From assembly GCA_947628125.1 (NCBI GenBank), contig CANQYR010000050.1:1-7323 (forward strand): a stretch of DNA of 7,323 bases, written 5' to 3'. The position numbers and the translations under genes are program-made. This DNA is from an uncultured Bacilli bacterium (GTDB lineage Bacteria > Bacillota_I > Bacilli_A > RF39 > UBA660). The notes under the pieces were generated by a model, which made no database searches, was not told the origin of the DNA, and saw nothing but the letters and a program-made list of their open reading frames with translations. Of this stretch, positions 1 through 5,238 are shown piece after piece; position 1 is the first letter of the stretch, and every line of letters begins with the position of its first letter.

Positions 1-484
1 CATCATGGAAATGGATTATACCTTCATCATGAGCTCTGACAATATCTTCGGGAAGTAAGAAACGTCTTGTTATATCAGTGCTTGTTATACCAGCTAGGTA
101 ATCTCTTTGGGTGGTAACAACGCGAGCGTTTTTATTAGAATTTTCAGTATTCCAATATTCGTTTTCGCCATCAATTAGTTCTTTAATGGCTAAGTCGGTT
201 GTGTTACTTTTTCTTACTAGTTCTCTAGTGTAACGATATGTTATATATTTTTTGGCTAGTTGATATTTACCAATGCTCATTAATTTTTCTTCAATGATGT
301 CTTGGATATCTTCAACTAACATTCTTTTTTTACCCAATTTTTCAATATATTTAATAATATTTTTAATTTGGGTAGCAGAAGCTTGGTTTTCTTCTTCGAC
401 TTCTGCGTTTGCTTTCATTATAGCGTTTTCAATTTTTTCTGGACAATAATCAACCATATGTCCATCTCTTTTAATAATTTTCAT
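1..484 (-). CDS. nrdD: Anaerobic ribonucleoside-triphosphate reductase NrdD, N-terminal part (cut by window edge)
   Basis: NrdD is the glycyl-radical enzyme that reduces ribonucleoside triphosphates to deoxynucleotides without oxygen; its activase is NrdG. Only the first 161 codons are visible, with no internal stop, and the frame runs off the left edge. Residues about 3-93 form an ATP-cone allosteric domain (KRDGHMVDYCPEKIENAIMK near the start). The catalytic domain then begins with family signatures: ENSNKNA (114-120), TQRDYLAG (125-132) and RRFLLPEDIVRAHDEGIIHFHD (140-161), the last leading into the usual HFHDxDY stretch. The ATG at 484 is preceded by AGAAAGG about 12 bases upstream. The gene is divergent from the Crp/Fnr-type regulator and shares its control region. 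The radical glycine and metal-site cysteines lie outside the window. Family identification is firm; intactness cannot be judged. Confidence 0.95.
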   Translation of the reverse strand, partial: MKIIKRDGHMVDYCPEKIENAIMKANAEVEEENQASATQIKNIIKYIEKLGKKRMLVEDIQDIIEEKLMSIGKYQLAKKYITYRYTRELVRKSNTTDLAIKELIDGENEYWNTENSNKNARVVTTQRDYLAGITSTDITRRFLLPEDIVRAHDEGIIHFHD

Positions 485-509
485 TTTTACTGCCTACCTT
501 TCTAAATTC

Positions 510-525
510 CACACCTAGTATAGCA
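510..525 (-). promoter_or_regulatory. Predicted nrdD promoter (extended -10, no good -35)
   Basis: Read on the minus strand, TGC-TATACT (525 to 517) is an extended -10 element and predicts transcription starting near 510, giving a leader of about 26 bases. The hexamer 17 bases further upstream (545-540, CATAAA) is a poor -35. This combination is typical of activator-dependent promoters. The palindrome at 544-559 is centred 41.5 bases upstream of the predicted start. Found by inspection only. Confidence 0.5.
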
Positions 526-543
526 TAATTTATGTAAGCTTTA

Positions 544-559
544 TGTTGCAATTGCAACA
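544..559. promoter_or_regulatory. Perfect 16-bp palindromic operator between nrdD and the Crp/Fnr-type regulator
   Basis: TGTTGCAATTGCAACA is identical to its own reverse complement. Its length, and the TGT...ACA ends flanking a central 6-bp core, match the geometry of CRP/FNR-family sites (for CRP, TGTGA-N6-TCACA), although the inner half-site bases differ from both the CRP and FNR consensus. It is centred at -41.5 for nrdD, the classic class II activator position, and covers the likely -35 (TTGCAA, 552-557) of the regulator's own promoter. The simplest reading is that the adjacent regulator binds here. That binding is inferred, not shown. Confidence 0.6.
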
Positions 560-580
560 ATTTTAAAAATATGTTATTCT
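552..580 (+). promoter_or_regulatory. Predicted promoter of the Crp/Fnr-type regulator
   Basis: TTGCAA (552-557), a 17-base spacer, and TATTCT (575-580) preceded by TG at 572-573 form a weak promoter with an extended -10. Predicted start is about 587, one base before the ribosome site AGAAAGGTG (588-596). The -35 lies inside the palindrome, so a protein bound there should block this promoter, suggesting autorepression. Confidence 0.45.
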
Positions 581-602
581 TTTTAAAAGAAAGGTGTAAA
601 GT

Positions 603-1232
603 ATGAATTTGTTTGATAATATTAGTAGTAAAAATGTGATGAAGTTGCTTTACGTTTTGGAAAGTAGTAAAGTGGTTGTTAAAAAAAATCAATTGTTTTT
701 ACGGAATATCGCCGAGCAAAATATGATTGGTTTTATTGATGAAGGTTTAGTTGAGGTTATAAAAACAGATTATAATGGAAACCGTGTTATTGTGGAGGAA
801 TTAGAAGAAAATGATGTTTTTGGAACGTTTGTGACGCCTTTAAATGGGGAGCATGAATTATTAGCTTTGGAAGATAGTGTAATTTATATTTTTGATTATG
901 ATGAGATTATAAAGATGAAAATGGATAAGGATTATTATAATCAGTTTGTTAAGAATTTGCTGTTGATTATGAATGAGAAAATCATTCAAAAGAATAATCG
1001 GATTGAGATTTTGACGAAAAAATCAATTCGGCATAAATTATTAGAGTATTTTGATATTGAATCATCTAGTATTGGGCTTCGGGTTTTTCATTTGCCTTTT
1101 ACTTTTACGGAGTTAGCAGATTATTTGGCGGTGGATCGAAGCGCGATGCAAAGGGAACTTAAGAATTTAAAAGAAGAGGGTTTTATTGAGGTTAAAGGAA
1201 GGAAGATTACACTTTTATATGACAAATATTAA
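603..1232 (+). CDS. Crp/Fnr-family transcriptional regulator, cysteine-free
   Basis: A 209-residue DNA-binding regulator with Crp/Fnr architecture. A cyclic-nucleotide-binding-like beta barrel spans about 15-105 (FIDEGLVEVI and NRVIVEELEENDVFGTF are typical strands), followed by a long dimerisation helix at about 107-140. A C-terminal winged helix-turn-helix spans about 167-206; TELADYLAVDRSAMQREL carries the recognition helix. There is no cysteine in the protein, so an FNR-type Fe-S oxygen sensor is excluded. The Arg-Ser pair that CRP uses to hold cAMP is also not apparent after GEHELLALE, so the signal is unknown. The recognition helix has SAMQR where FNR has ETISR, suggesting a different half-site. 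The start follows AGAAAGGTG with good spacing. Codons 27-29 contain a run of eight A. Divergence from nrdD suggests it controls that gene. Confidence 0.9.
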   Translation: MNLFDNISSKNVMKLLYVLESSKVVVKKNQLFLRNIAEQNMIGFIDEGLVEVIKTDYNGNRVIVEELEENDVFGTFVTPLNGEHELLALEDSVIYIFDYDEIIKMKMDKDYYNQFVKNLLLIMNEKIIQKNNRIEILTKKSIRHKLLEYFDIESSSIGLRVFHLPFTFTELADYLAVDRSAMQRELKNLKEEGFIEVKGRKITLLYDKY

Positions 1233-1247
1233 TTAATCGGTTATAAT
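1219..1247 (+). promoter_or_regulatory. Predicted dut promoter
   Basis: ATGACA (1219-1224, five of six matches to the -35 consensus), a 17-base spacer and a perfect TATAAT (1242-1247). The -35 lies inside the last codons of the upstream regulator. Predicted start is about 1254, at the first base of the ribosome site GAAGGAAG (1254-1261), giving a leader of about 14 bases. dut can therefore be expressed independently of the regulator gene. Confidence 0.65.
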
Positions 1248-1267
1248 TAAAATGAAGGAAGTGTTTT

Positions 1268-1729
1268 ATGGAAAAAATTAGAGGATTTGAAGTTGTTAAA
1301 GGATATGAAGATAAAGATATTCATATGCCAATTAGAAAGACAAAATATAGTGCAGCTTATGATGTGGAAGCAGCTTGTGACATGGTGATAAAGCCTTATG
1401 AATTTGGACAGAAACCAACTTTAGTGCCAACAGGGTTAAAGGCTTATTGTGCGCCTGATGAATGTTTTATTTTGTTAAATAGAAGTTCAGGGCCAAAAAA
1501 GGGTTTTATTATGGCTAATAGTATTGGTTTAGTTGATAGGGATTATTATGGTAATGAAAGTAATGATGGTCATTTTTATTTTCAATATTTTAATTTTGGG
1601 ACGGAAGATTTAGTAATTAAGAAAGGTGATTGTATTGGTCAGGTTTTATTTATGAAGTATTTAACGGTTGATCATGATATAGCAGGTGGTGATCGAAAGG
1701 GTGGTTTTGGGTCTACTGATAAGGCTTGA
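1268..1729 (+). CDS. dut: Deoxyuridine triphosphatase (dUTPase), trimeric type
   Basis: Hydrolyses dUTP to dUMP and pyrophosphate, keeping uracil out of DNA and feeding thymidylate synthesis; cytosolic. All five trimeric dUTPase motifs are in order in the 153 residues. Motif 1 is AAYDVEA (29-35, metal-site Asp 32) and motif 2 is NRSSGPKKG (71-79). Motif 3 is GLVDRDYYGN (87-96, Asp 90 as catalytic base), motif 4 GDCIGQVLFM (120-129) and motif 5 the Gly-rich RKGGFGSTD (143-151), which closes over the nucleotide. The NESNDGHFYF insertion after motif 3 resembles dUTPases of Bacillus and its phages more than the E. coli type. The start has GAAGGAAG six bases upstream. It ends in TGA. Placed near nrdD, it fits a nucleotide-pool theme, but it has its own promoter. 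Confidence 0.95.
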   Translation: MEKIRGFEVVKGYEDKDIHMPIRKTKYSAAYDVEAACDMVIKPYEFGQKPTLVPTGLKAYCAPDECFILLNRSSGPKKGFIMANSIGLVDRDYYGNESNDGHFYFQYFNFGTEDLVIKKGDCIGQVLFMKYLTVDHDIAGGDRKGGFGSTDKA

Positions 1730-1730
1730 T

Positions 1731-1758
1731 TTGCTTTTTTTAAAAGTAGTAGTATAAT
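1731..1758 (+). promoter_or_regulatory. Predicted promoter of the RDD-family gene
   Basis: TTGCTT (1731-1736), a 16-base spacer and a perfect TATAAT (1753-1758). Predicted start is about 1765, two bases before the strong ribosome site AAGGAGG (1767-1773). The -10 sits inside a small inverted repeat, AGTAT-A-ATACT (1751-1761), which may be chance in AT-rich DNA. Confidence 0.55.
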
Positions 1759-1778
1759 ACTTATTCAAGGAGGATAAT

Positions 1779-2498
1779 ATGAAGACATTACTTAAGCGTT
1801 TGGGAGCTTATTTTATTGATTATGTGATTGTTACTTTAGTTATATATGGGTTGATGCTTTTGCCTTTTGTTAATCCACATAAAGAGGAATATAATACTAA
1901 GTATAATGAGGTTATAAGGGTAAATGAGCAATTTCAAAATAATGAAATGAGTGAGGAAGAATTTGAAGAGGCTTTAGTGCCTTTGGCTTATGATTTGTAT
2001 AGGTTATATGGTAGTTATGTAATTGTATCAACGCTTTGTTTTATTGGTTATTTTGTGGTTTTTCAATTTCTTAATAAGGGTAAGACAGTTGGTAAGCGTT
2101 TGTTTAAGTTAAAGGTTTGTTCAAAAGATGATAAGGAAGTTACTTTTGGGGCCTTTTTGATAAGAGCTATTGTTTTGTATAATTTATTAATTCCAATTTT
2201 GGAGCTTATTGTTGTATATGTGATGAAGGTTGATACTTATTATGGTGTTTATCAAAATGTCAATATGGTTGGTTATATAATTATGTATATTTCTTTGTTC
2301 TTGATGTTAGTTAGAACAGATGGCAGGGGCTTACATGATTTGGTAGCAAGAACTATTGTAGTGGAAGAAAGTGCTTCAAAAGAAAAGGAAGCACCAGTTA
2401 TTGAGGTTAAAGAAACCGAAAAAAGTGTTAAGAAAACAACTAAGGCTCCTAAAAAAAGTAGTAGTTCTACAAAAAAAACAAAGTCTAATGAAAAATAA
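1779..2498 (+). CDS. RDD-family integral membrane protein with Lys-rich tail
   Basis: A 239-residue inner-membrane protein of the RDD family. Its members are mostly uncharacterised; some have been linked to ion transport. Family marks are the N-terminal KRLGAYFIDYVI (6-17, Arg 7 and Asp 14), the loop GKTVGKRLFKLKV (101-113), and DGRGLHDLVARTIVV (181-195). Hydrophobic segments lie at about 10-32, 78-98, 125-149 and 163-178. Residues 34-70 form a charged, Glu-rich loop between the first two. From residue 196 the tail is disordered-looking and rich in Lys, Glu, Ser and Thr, probably cytoplasmic. Start choice is firm (AAGGAGG five bases upstream). Its last codons overlap the converging aminopeptidase gene by 14 bp and form part of the shared terminator. 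Substrate and function are unknown. Confidence 0.88.
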   Translation: MKTLLKRLGAYFIDYVIVTLVIYGLMLLPFVNPHKEEYNTKYNEVIRVNEQFQNNEMSEEEFEEALVPLAYDLYRLYGSYVIVSTLCFIGYFVVFQFLNKGKTVGKRLFKLKVCSKDDKEVTFGAFLIRAIVLYNLLIPILELIVVYVMKVDTYYGVYQNVNMVGYIIMYISLFLMLVRTDGRGLHDLVARTIVVEESASKEKEAPVIEVKETEKSVKKTTKAPKKSSSSTKKTKSNEK

Positions 2499-2513
2499 GC
2501 TTTGTTTTTTTTT
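2471..2513. terminator. Bidirectional terminator, coding in both converging genes
   Basis: Left arm 2471-2483 (eight A then CAAAG) pairs perfectly over 13 bp with right arm 2500-2512 (CTTTG then T's), with a 16-base loop. The A-tract before and T-tract after mean that a transcript in either direction ends in a U-run. The stop codons of both the RDD gene (2496-2498) and the aminopeptidase (2487-2485) lie in the loop. The stem is AT-rich, so strength is uncertain. Confidence 0.6.
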
Positions 2514-3771
2514 GGTCAATTATGATGTCGGTTTGGTAAAATAATTCTAAGGCTTTGTATAGGTATGTTATGTCTTTTAGGCCACAAAGTTCGTAGGATG
2601 AGTGCATGGCAAGCTGGCTAATGCCGATGTCGATTGAGGATATGCTGACGTGTCTAAGGCTTAAGCCTGATAAGGTGGAGCCCGATTGGCAGTCGTTTTT
2701 GATGGTGGCATCTTGGTAGGAAGAGCCACATTTGTCACATATTTTTTTGAAAATGCTTGAGAAGTATCCATCGGTGGTGGAGTTTATTTCTTTGATGATG
2801 GCAAGGCCTTGGTTTAGTTTTAAGTTGCCAGTGTCATCCATGTATTCGGGATGGTTAGGATGGATGGCGTGAGTATTGTCGCAGCTTACTATGAAGGAGT
2901 TAGCAAGGGTTTTAGCAAGGTCTAGGTTTAGGCAGGTTGCTATTCTTTTTAATATGTCTAATAAAAAGCTACTTTCAGCGCCTTCTTTGGTTAGGGAGCC
3001 TATTTCTTCGTTGTTAAAGCTAACGTATACGCTTATGGCGTTTGATTTAGCTTTTAAGAAGGCTTTGAAGCCGGCAAAGACGCTGGTTAGGTTATCGATT
3101 CTAGGTGAGGCTAAAAGTTCTTTTTGATAGCCGATTTGGCAAGGTTTTTCACAGTTGTAGAAAAACAGGTCATAATCTTTTATTTGACCATCGATTGTTA
3201 GGCTTTTTTTAAGAAAGTCATTTAGGTTTGCTTTGGTATTTACTGATAATATGGGCTGCATATCAGTTTGCATGTTTATATCAAGGTTGGTGTTTGCTTT
3301 AGCGTTTTGGTGGATGGCAACGCTTGGGATGATGGCGATTGGTTCTTTTAAGTCAATTATTTGTTTTTGGAAGGTGTTATTTTTTTCGATTATGATGCGG
3401 CCTGCTAATGATAATGGTCGGTCTAAAAAGGCGTAGTTTAAAAGGCCACCATAGGGCATGATGTTATATTTTACGTAGTCGTTTTTGGTGTATTGGCCGT
3501 TTGGTTTTAAGGCCAATGAGGGGTTATCGCAGTGGGTGGTGCAGATGTTAAAGGCGTTTATGAAGTTTTTTGGTATGTGAAAGGCTATTAAGGTGGCATC
3601 GTTTCGAATGGTAAAGTAGTTGCCTTTTTTTAGGTCCCATTTGTCGGTTTCTTCTAGGTAGGTGTAGTTTTTAGCTTCTAGTTCTTTTTTGAGTTCTTTG
3701 ATGGTTGTAAAGGCACATGTGGCGTTTGTTATAAAGTTAATTAGTTCTTGGTTAAATTTTTCTTCTTTCAT
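2485..3771 (-). CDS. M18-family metallo-aminopeptidase (aspartyl aminopeptidase type)
   Basis: A cytosolic di-zinc aminopeptidase that removes N-terminal residues from peptides; family M18 often prefers acidic residues. Numbering from the GTG at 3780, the metal-site motifs are all present: THCDNPSLALKPN (His 83), SPRIDNLTS (Asp 229), FNNEEIGS (catalytic Glu 258, ligand Glu 259), SCDNTHAIHPNHPEYMDD (Asp 301) and AMHSSYE (His 393). Length (428-431) is normal for the family. Two starts are possible: GTG at 3780 or ATG at 3771. The ATG is preferred because GTGATC just upstream can pair with 16S rRNA, whereas nothing like a ribosome site precedes the GTG. The protein is very poor in valine (8 in total) and rich in Ile, Asn, Lys and Thr, unlike its plus-strand neighbours. 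The gene stands alone, divergent from lspA and convergent with the RDD gene. Substrate preference is not readable from sequence. Confidence 0.92.
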   Translation of the reverse strand: MKEEKFNQELINFITNATCAFTTIKELKKELEAKNYTYLEETDKWDLKKGNYFTIRNDATLIAFHIPKNFINAFNICTTHCDNPSLALKPNGQYTKNDYVKYNIMPYGGLLNYAFLDRPLSLAGRIIIEKNNTFQKQIIDLKEPIAIIPSVAIHQNAKANTNLDINMQTDMQPILSVNTKANLNDFLKKSLTIDGQIKDYDLFFYNCEKPCQIGYQKELLASPRIDNLTSVFAGFKAFLKAKSNAISVYVSFNNEEIGSLTKEGAESSFLLDILKRIATCLNLDLAKTLANSFIVSCDNTHAIHPNHPEYMDDTGNLKLNQGLAIIKEINSTTDGYFSSIFKKICDKCGSSYQDATIKNDCQSGSTLSGLSLRHVSISSIDIGISQLAMHSSYELCGLKDITYLYKALELFYQTDIIIDQKKTKLIFH

Positions 3772-3774
3772 ATT

Positions 3775-3780
3775 GATCAC
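3775..3780 (-). promoter_or_regulatory. Unusual ribosome binding site of the aminopeptidase (GTGATC)
   Basis: No AGGAGG-like motif precedes either possible start. GTGATC ends three bases before the ATG at 3771 and is complementary to GAUCAC, which lies just 5' of the CCUCC core near the 3' end of bacterial 16S rRNA. At this distance it occupies the register it would have in a full GGAGGTGATC site. This supports the ATG at 3771 and makes the apparent GTG start part of the ribosome site. Confidence 0.4.
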
Positions 3781-3807
3781 GTTATTAGTATTTGCATAAA
3801 TTTGTTC

Positions 3808-3813
3808 TTTATA
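3808..3813 (-). promoter_or_regulatory. Possible -10 of the aminopeptidase promoter
   Basis: TATAAA on the minus strand (3813 to 3808, five of six matches) would start transcription near 3801 and give a leader of about 30 bases. No convincing -35 is found at 16-18 bases. It lies back to back with the lspA promoter in the same short gap. Confidence 0.3.
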
Positions 3814-3834
3814 CTTTAATTGGGGTAAATTTTT

Positions 3835-3843
3835 TGGTAAACT
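3835..3843 (+). promoter_or_regulatory. Predicted promoter of the lspA-rluD operon (extended -10)
   Basis: TGG-TAAACT (3835-3843) resembles an extended -10 element; the -35 region (TTTAAT, 3815-3820) is weak. The predicted start is about 3850, the first base of AAGGA (3850-3854), the ribosome site serving the ATG at 3865. If right, the in-frame ATG at 3844 lies upstream of the transcript and cannot be used. Confidence 0.4.
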
Positions 3844-3864
3844 ATGGTTAAGGATTTGATTTTT

Positions 3865-4323
3865 ATGAATAAGAAAATTTTTCTTGGTTCGTTATTAGTT
3901 TTTTTTATCGATCAAATAAGTAAGGCCCTTATTTTTCATGTTGGTAGAAATATGGTTGTTATTCCACGTTTTTTTAATATTTCTTTGGTTTATAATGATG
4001 GTGGGGCTTTTTCGATTTTAGGTGGTTACCGGTTTTTGTTTATTGTTTTTACTATTGTTTGTTTATTTTTTATTTATCGGTTTAGTAAGGAGTGTAGTTT
4101 TAGGGGTAAAGTTTTGGTTTTTAGTTTATTATACGGAGGTGTTTTAGGTAATTTATTTGATCGCATTTATTATGGAAAGGTTAGGGATTTTTTGGATTTT
4201 AATATTTTTGGATATAGTTTTCCTACTTTTAATGGGGCAGATATAGCAATTGTTTTAGCTTGCGCTTGGTTACTAGTTTATTTTTTAAGGAAGAAGGATA
4301 GTAATGGAAAAGATAATGGTTAA
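3865..4323 (+). CDS. lspA: Lipoprotein signal peptidase (signal peptidase II)
   Basis: An inner-membrane aspartyl protease that removes signal peptides from prolipoproteins at the lipobox Cys after Lgt has added diacylglycerol. From the ATG at 3865 it has 152 residues and four hydrophobic helices at about 7-24, 56-73, 83-98 and 127-141. Conserved LspA motifs are present: FIDQISK (Asp 16), VYNDGGAFS (Asn 44), GNLFDRIYYGKVRDFLDF (Asp 99 and Asp 108) and FPTFNGADIAI (Asp 126). The catalytic Asp pair comes from these last two motifs. An in-frame ATG at 3844 would add seven residues, but it lacks a ribosome site, whereas AAGGA precedes 3865 and MNKKIFLG is a typical LspA start. The stop overlaps the start of rluD by 20 bases, so the two are probably translationally coupled, as in the lspA-ylyB pair of Bacillus. 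Confidence 0.95.
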   Translation: MNKKIFLGSLLVFFIDQISKALIFHVGRNMVVIPRFFNISLVYNDGGAFSILGGYRFLFIVFTIVCLFFIYRFSKECSFRGKVLVFSLLYGGVLGNLFDRIYYGKVRDFLDFNIFGYSFPTFNGADIAIVLACAWLLVYFLRKKDSNGKDNG

Positions 4324-5185
4324 AGATGGAGGTTCTAGGCTTGATTCTTATTTGGCTTTAAATACTTCTTATAGTAGGTCTTATTTAGCTAAGCTTATTA
4401 AAGATGGTGATATTGTGGTTAATGGGAAAAAGGTTAAGGCTTCTTATGTTGTTTTAGATGGTGATGAGATAACGATTGTTAGTGTTAAGGAAAAAGAAAT
4501 GCCCCTTGTGCCTGAGGATATTTCCCTTGATATAGTTTTTGAGGATGAGAATGTTATTTTAATTAATAAGCCTAGTGGGATGGTTGTGCATCCAGGTAAT
4601 GGTAATACTTCTCATACTTTGGTGAATGCTTTACTTAATTATACGAATTTGAGTGATGATTTGGTAAGGCCGGGGAATGTGCACAGGATTGATAAGGATA
4701 CTTCAGGGTTGATTTTGGTGGCTAAAAATAACAAGGCACATGAGATTTTAGCGGATGATTTTAAGAATAAGCGGGTTAAAAGGAAATATATCGCGTTAGT
4801 AAAGGGGGTTTTAGAGCATTATAATATTTCGATTGATGCGCCTATAGGCAGGGATAAAAATGATCGAAAGAAAATGAGTGTTACTAGTGTTAATAGTAAA
4901 AGGGCAGTTACGCATGTGAAGGTTTTGAAGCGTTATTTAAAGTATACGCTTGTTGAGTGCTTGCTTGAGACAGGAAGGACGCATCAAATTCGTGTTCATT
5001 TAGCGTATATTGGGCATCCTATTTATAATGATGGGGTTTATCAAAGGCAAAAAGCAACTTCGTTTGGGCAGTTTTTACATTCTTCGGAGATTGTTTTTGA
5101 GGAGCCGATAACGAAGAGGACTTATCATTTTTTGGCGCCTTTACCTAAGGAGTTTCAAGATTTTTTGGATACTTTAGATGCGTAG
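4304..5185 (+). CDS. rluD: RluA/RluD-family 23S rRNA pseudouridine synthase
   Basis: Converts specific uridines of large-subunit rRNA to pseudouridine. The 293 residues show an N-terminal S4 RNA-binding domain (about 10-62, SRLDSYLALN through VVLDGDEITIV). The RluA-type catalytic domain follows: DENVILINKPSGMVVHPG (81-98), the catalytic loop HRIDKDTSGL (127-136, Asp 130 by analogy with HRLD), RKYIALVKG (160-168), GRDKNDRKKM (182-191) and TGRTHQIRVHLAYIGHPI (223-240). The S4 domain plus neighbour lspA matches Bacillus ylyB, usually labelled RluD-like; the exact target uridines cannot be told from sequence. The start at 4304 has AAGAAGGA five bases upstream, lying inside lspA; a second in-frame ATG at 4316 is less likely. 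No terminator is seen before the next gene. Confidence 0.93.
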   Translation: MEKIMVKDGGSRLDSYLALNTSYSRSYLAKLIKDGDIVVNGKKVKASYVVLDGDEITIVSVKEKEMPLVPEDISLDIVFEDENVILINKPSGMVVHPGNGNTSHTLVNALLNYTNLSDDLVRPGNVHRIDKDTSGLILVAKNNKAHEILADDFKNKRVKRKYIALVKGVLEHYNISIDAPIGRDKNDRKKMSVTSVNSKRAVTHVKVLKRYLKYTLVECLLETGRTHQIRVHLAYIGHPIYNDGVYQRQKATSFGQFLHSSEIVFEEPITKRTYHFLAPLPKEFQDFLDTLDA

Positions 5186-5190
5186 GGGTC

Positions 5191-5219
5191 TTTACTAAGA
5201 GGAAAAATTGTTATACAAT
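5191..5219 (+). promoter_or_regulatory. Predicted promoter of the rhomboid gene, overlapped by an inverted repeat
   Basis: TTTACT (5191-5196), a 17-base spacer and TACAAT (5214-5219). Predicted start is about 5226, one base before the ribosome site GGAGGG (5227-5232). The -10 overlaps an inverted repeat with perfect 7-base arms, AAATTGT-TAT-ACAATTT (5205-5221), and AAATTG occurs again at 5222-5227. This could be an operator or a chance AT-rich palindrome. Confidence 0.45.
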
Positions 5220-5238
5220 TTAAATTGGAGGGAATTTT

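Noticed and set aside
511..525. NrdR box upstream of nrdD (ACACCTAGTATAG)
   Set aside because: It only loosely resembles the ACACWATATATWGTG consensus, is single where boxes usually come in pairs, and is explained by the extended -10.
471..692. Minus-strand open frame of 73 codons across the nrdD/regulator gap
   Set aside because: It overlaps the starts of both real genes and the promoter region, has no ribosome site and looks like no protein family.
1229..1250. Inverted repeat TTAATT...AATTAA before dut
   Set aside because: It is pure A/T and short, and is expected by chance in this DNA.
1724..1740. Possible terminator at the end of dut (AGGC/GCTT followed by T's)
   Set aside because: The stem is only about four pairs with one wobble. 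The T's more likely reflect AT-rich promoter DNA.
1727..1775. Reading the dut TGA as Trp (mycoplasma code), which would extend the protein
   Set aside because: The protein already ends normally after motif 5, Trp is TGG in the other genes, and no real gene here contains an in-frame TGA.
2876..3436. Two plus-strand open frames (2876-3127 and 3233-3436) inside the aminopeptidase
   Set aside because: They lie antisense to a gene with all family motifs, and have no recognisable product or promoter.
5186..5201. Hairpin TCTT-TACT-AAGA after rluD as a terminator
   Set aside because: The stem is four pairs with no T-tract after it.
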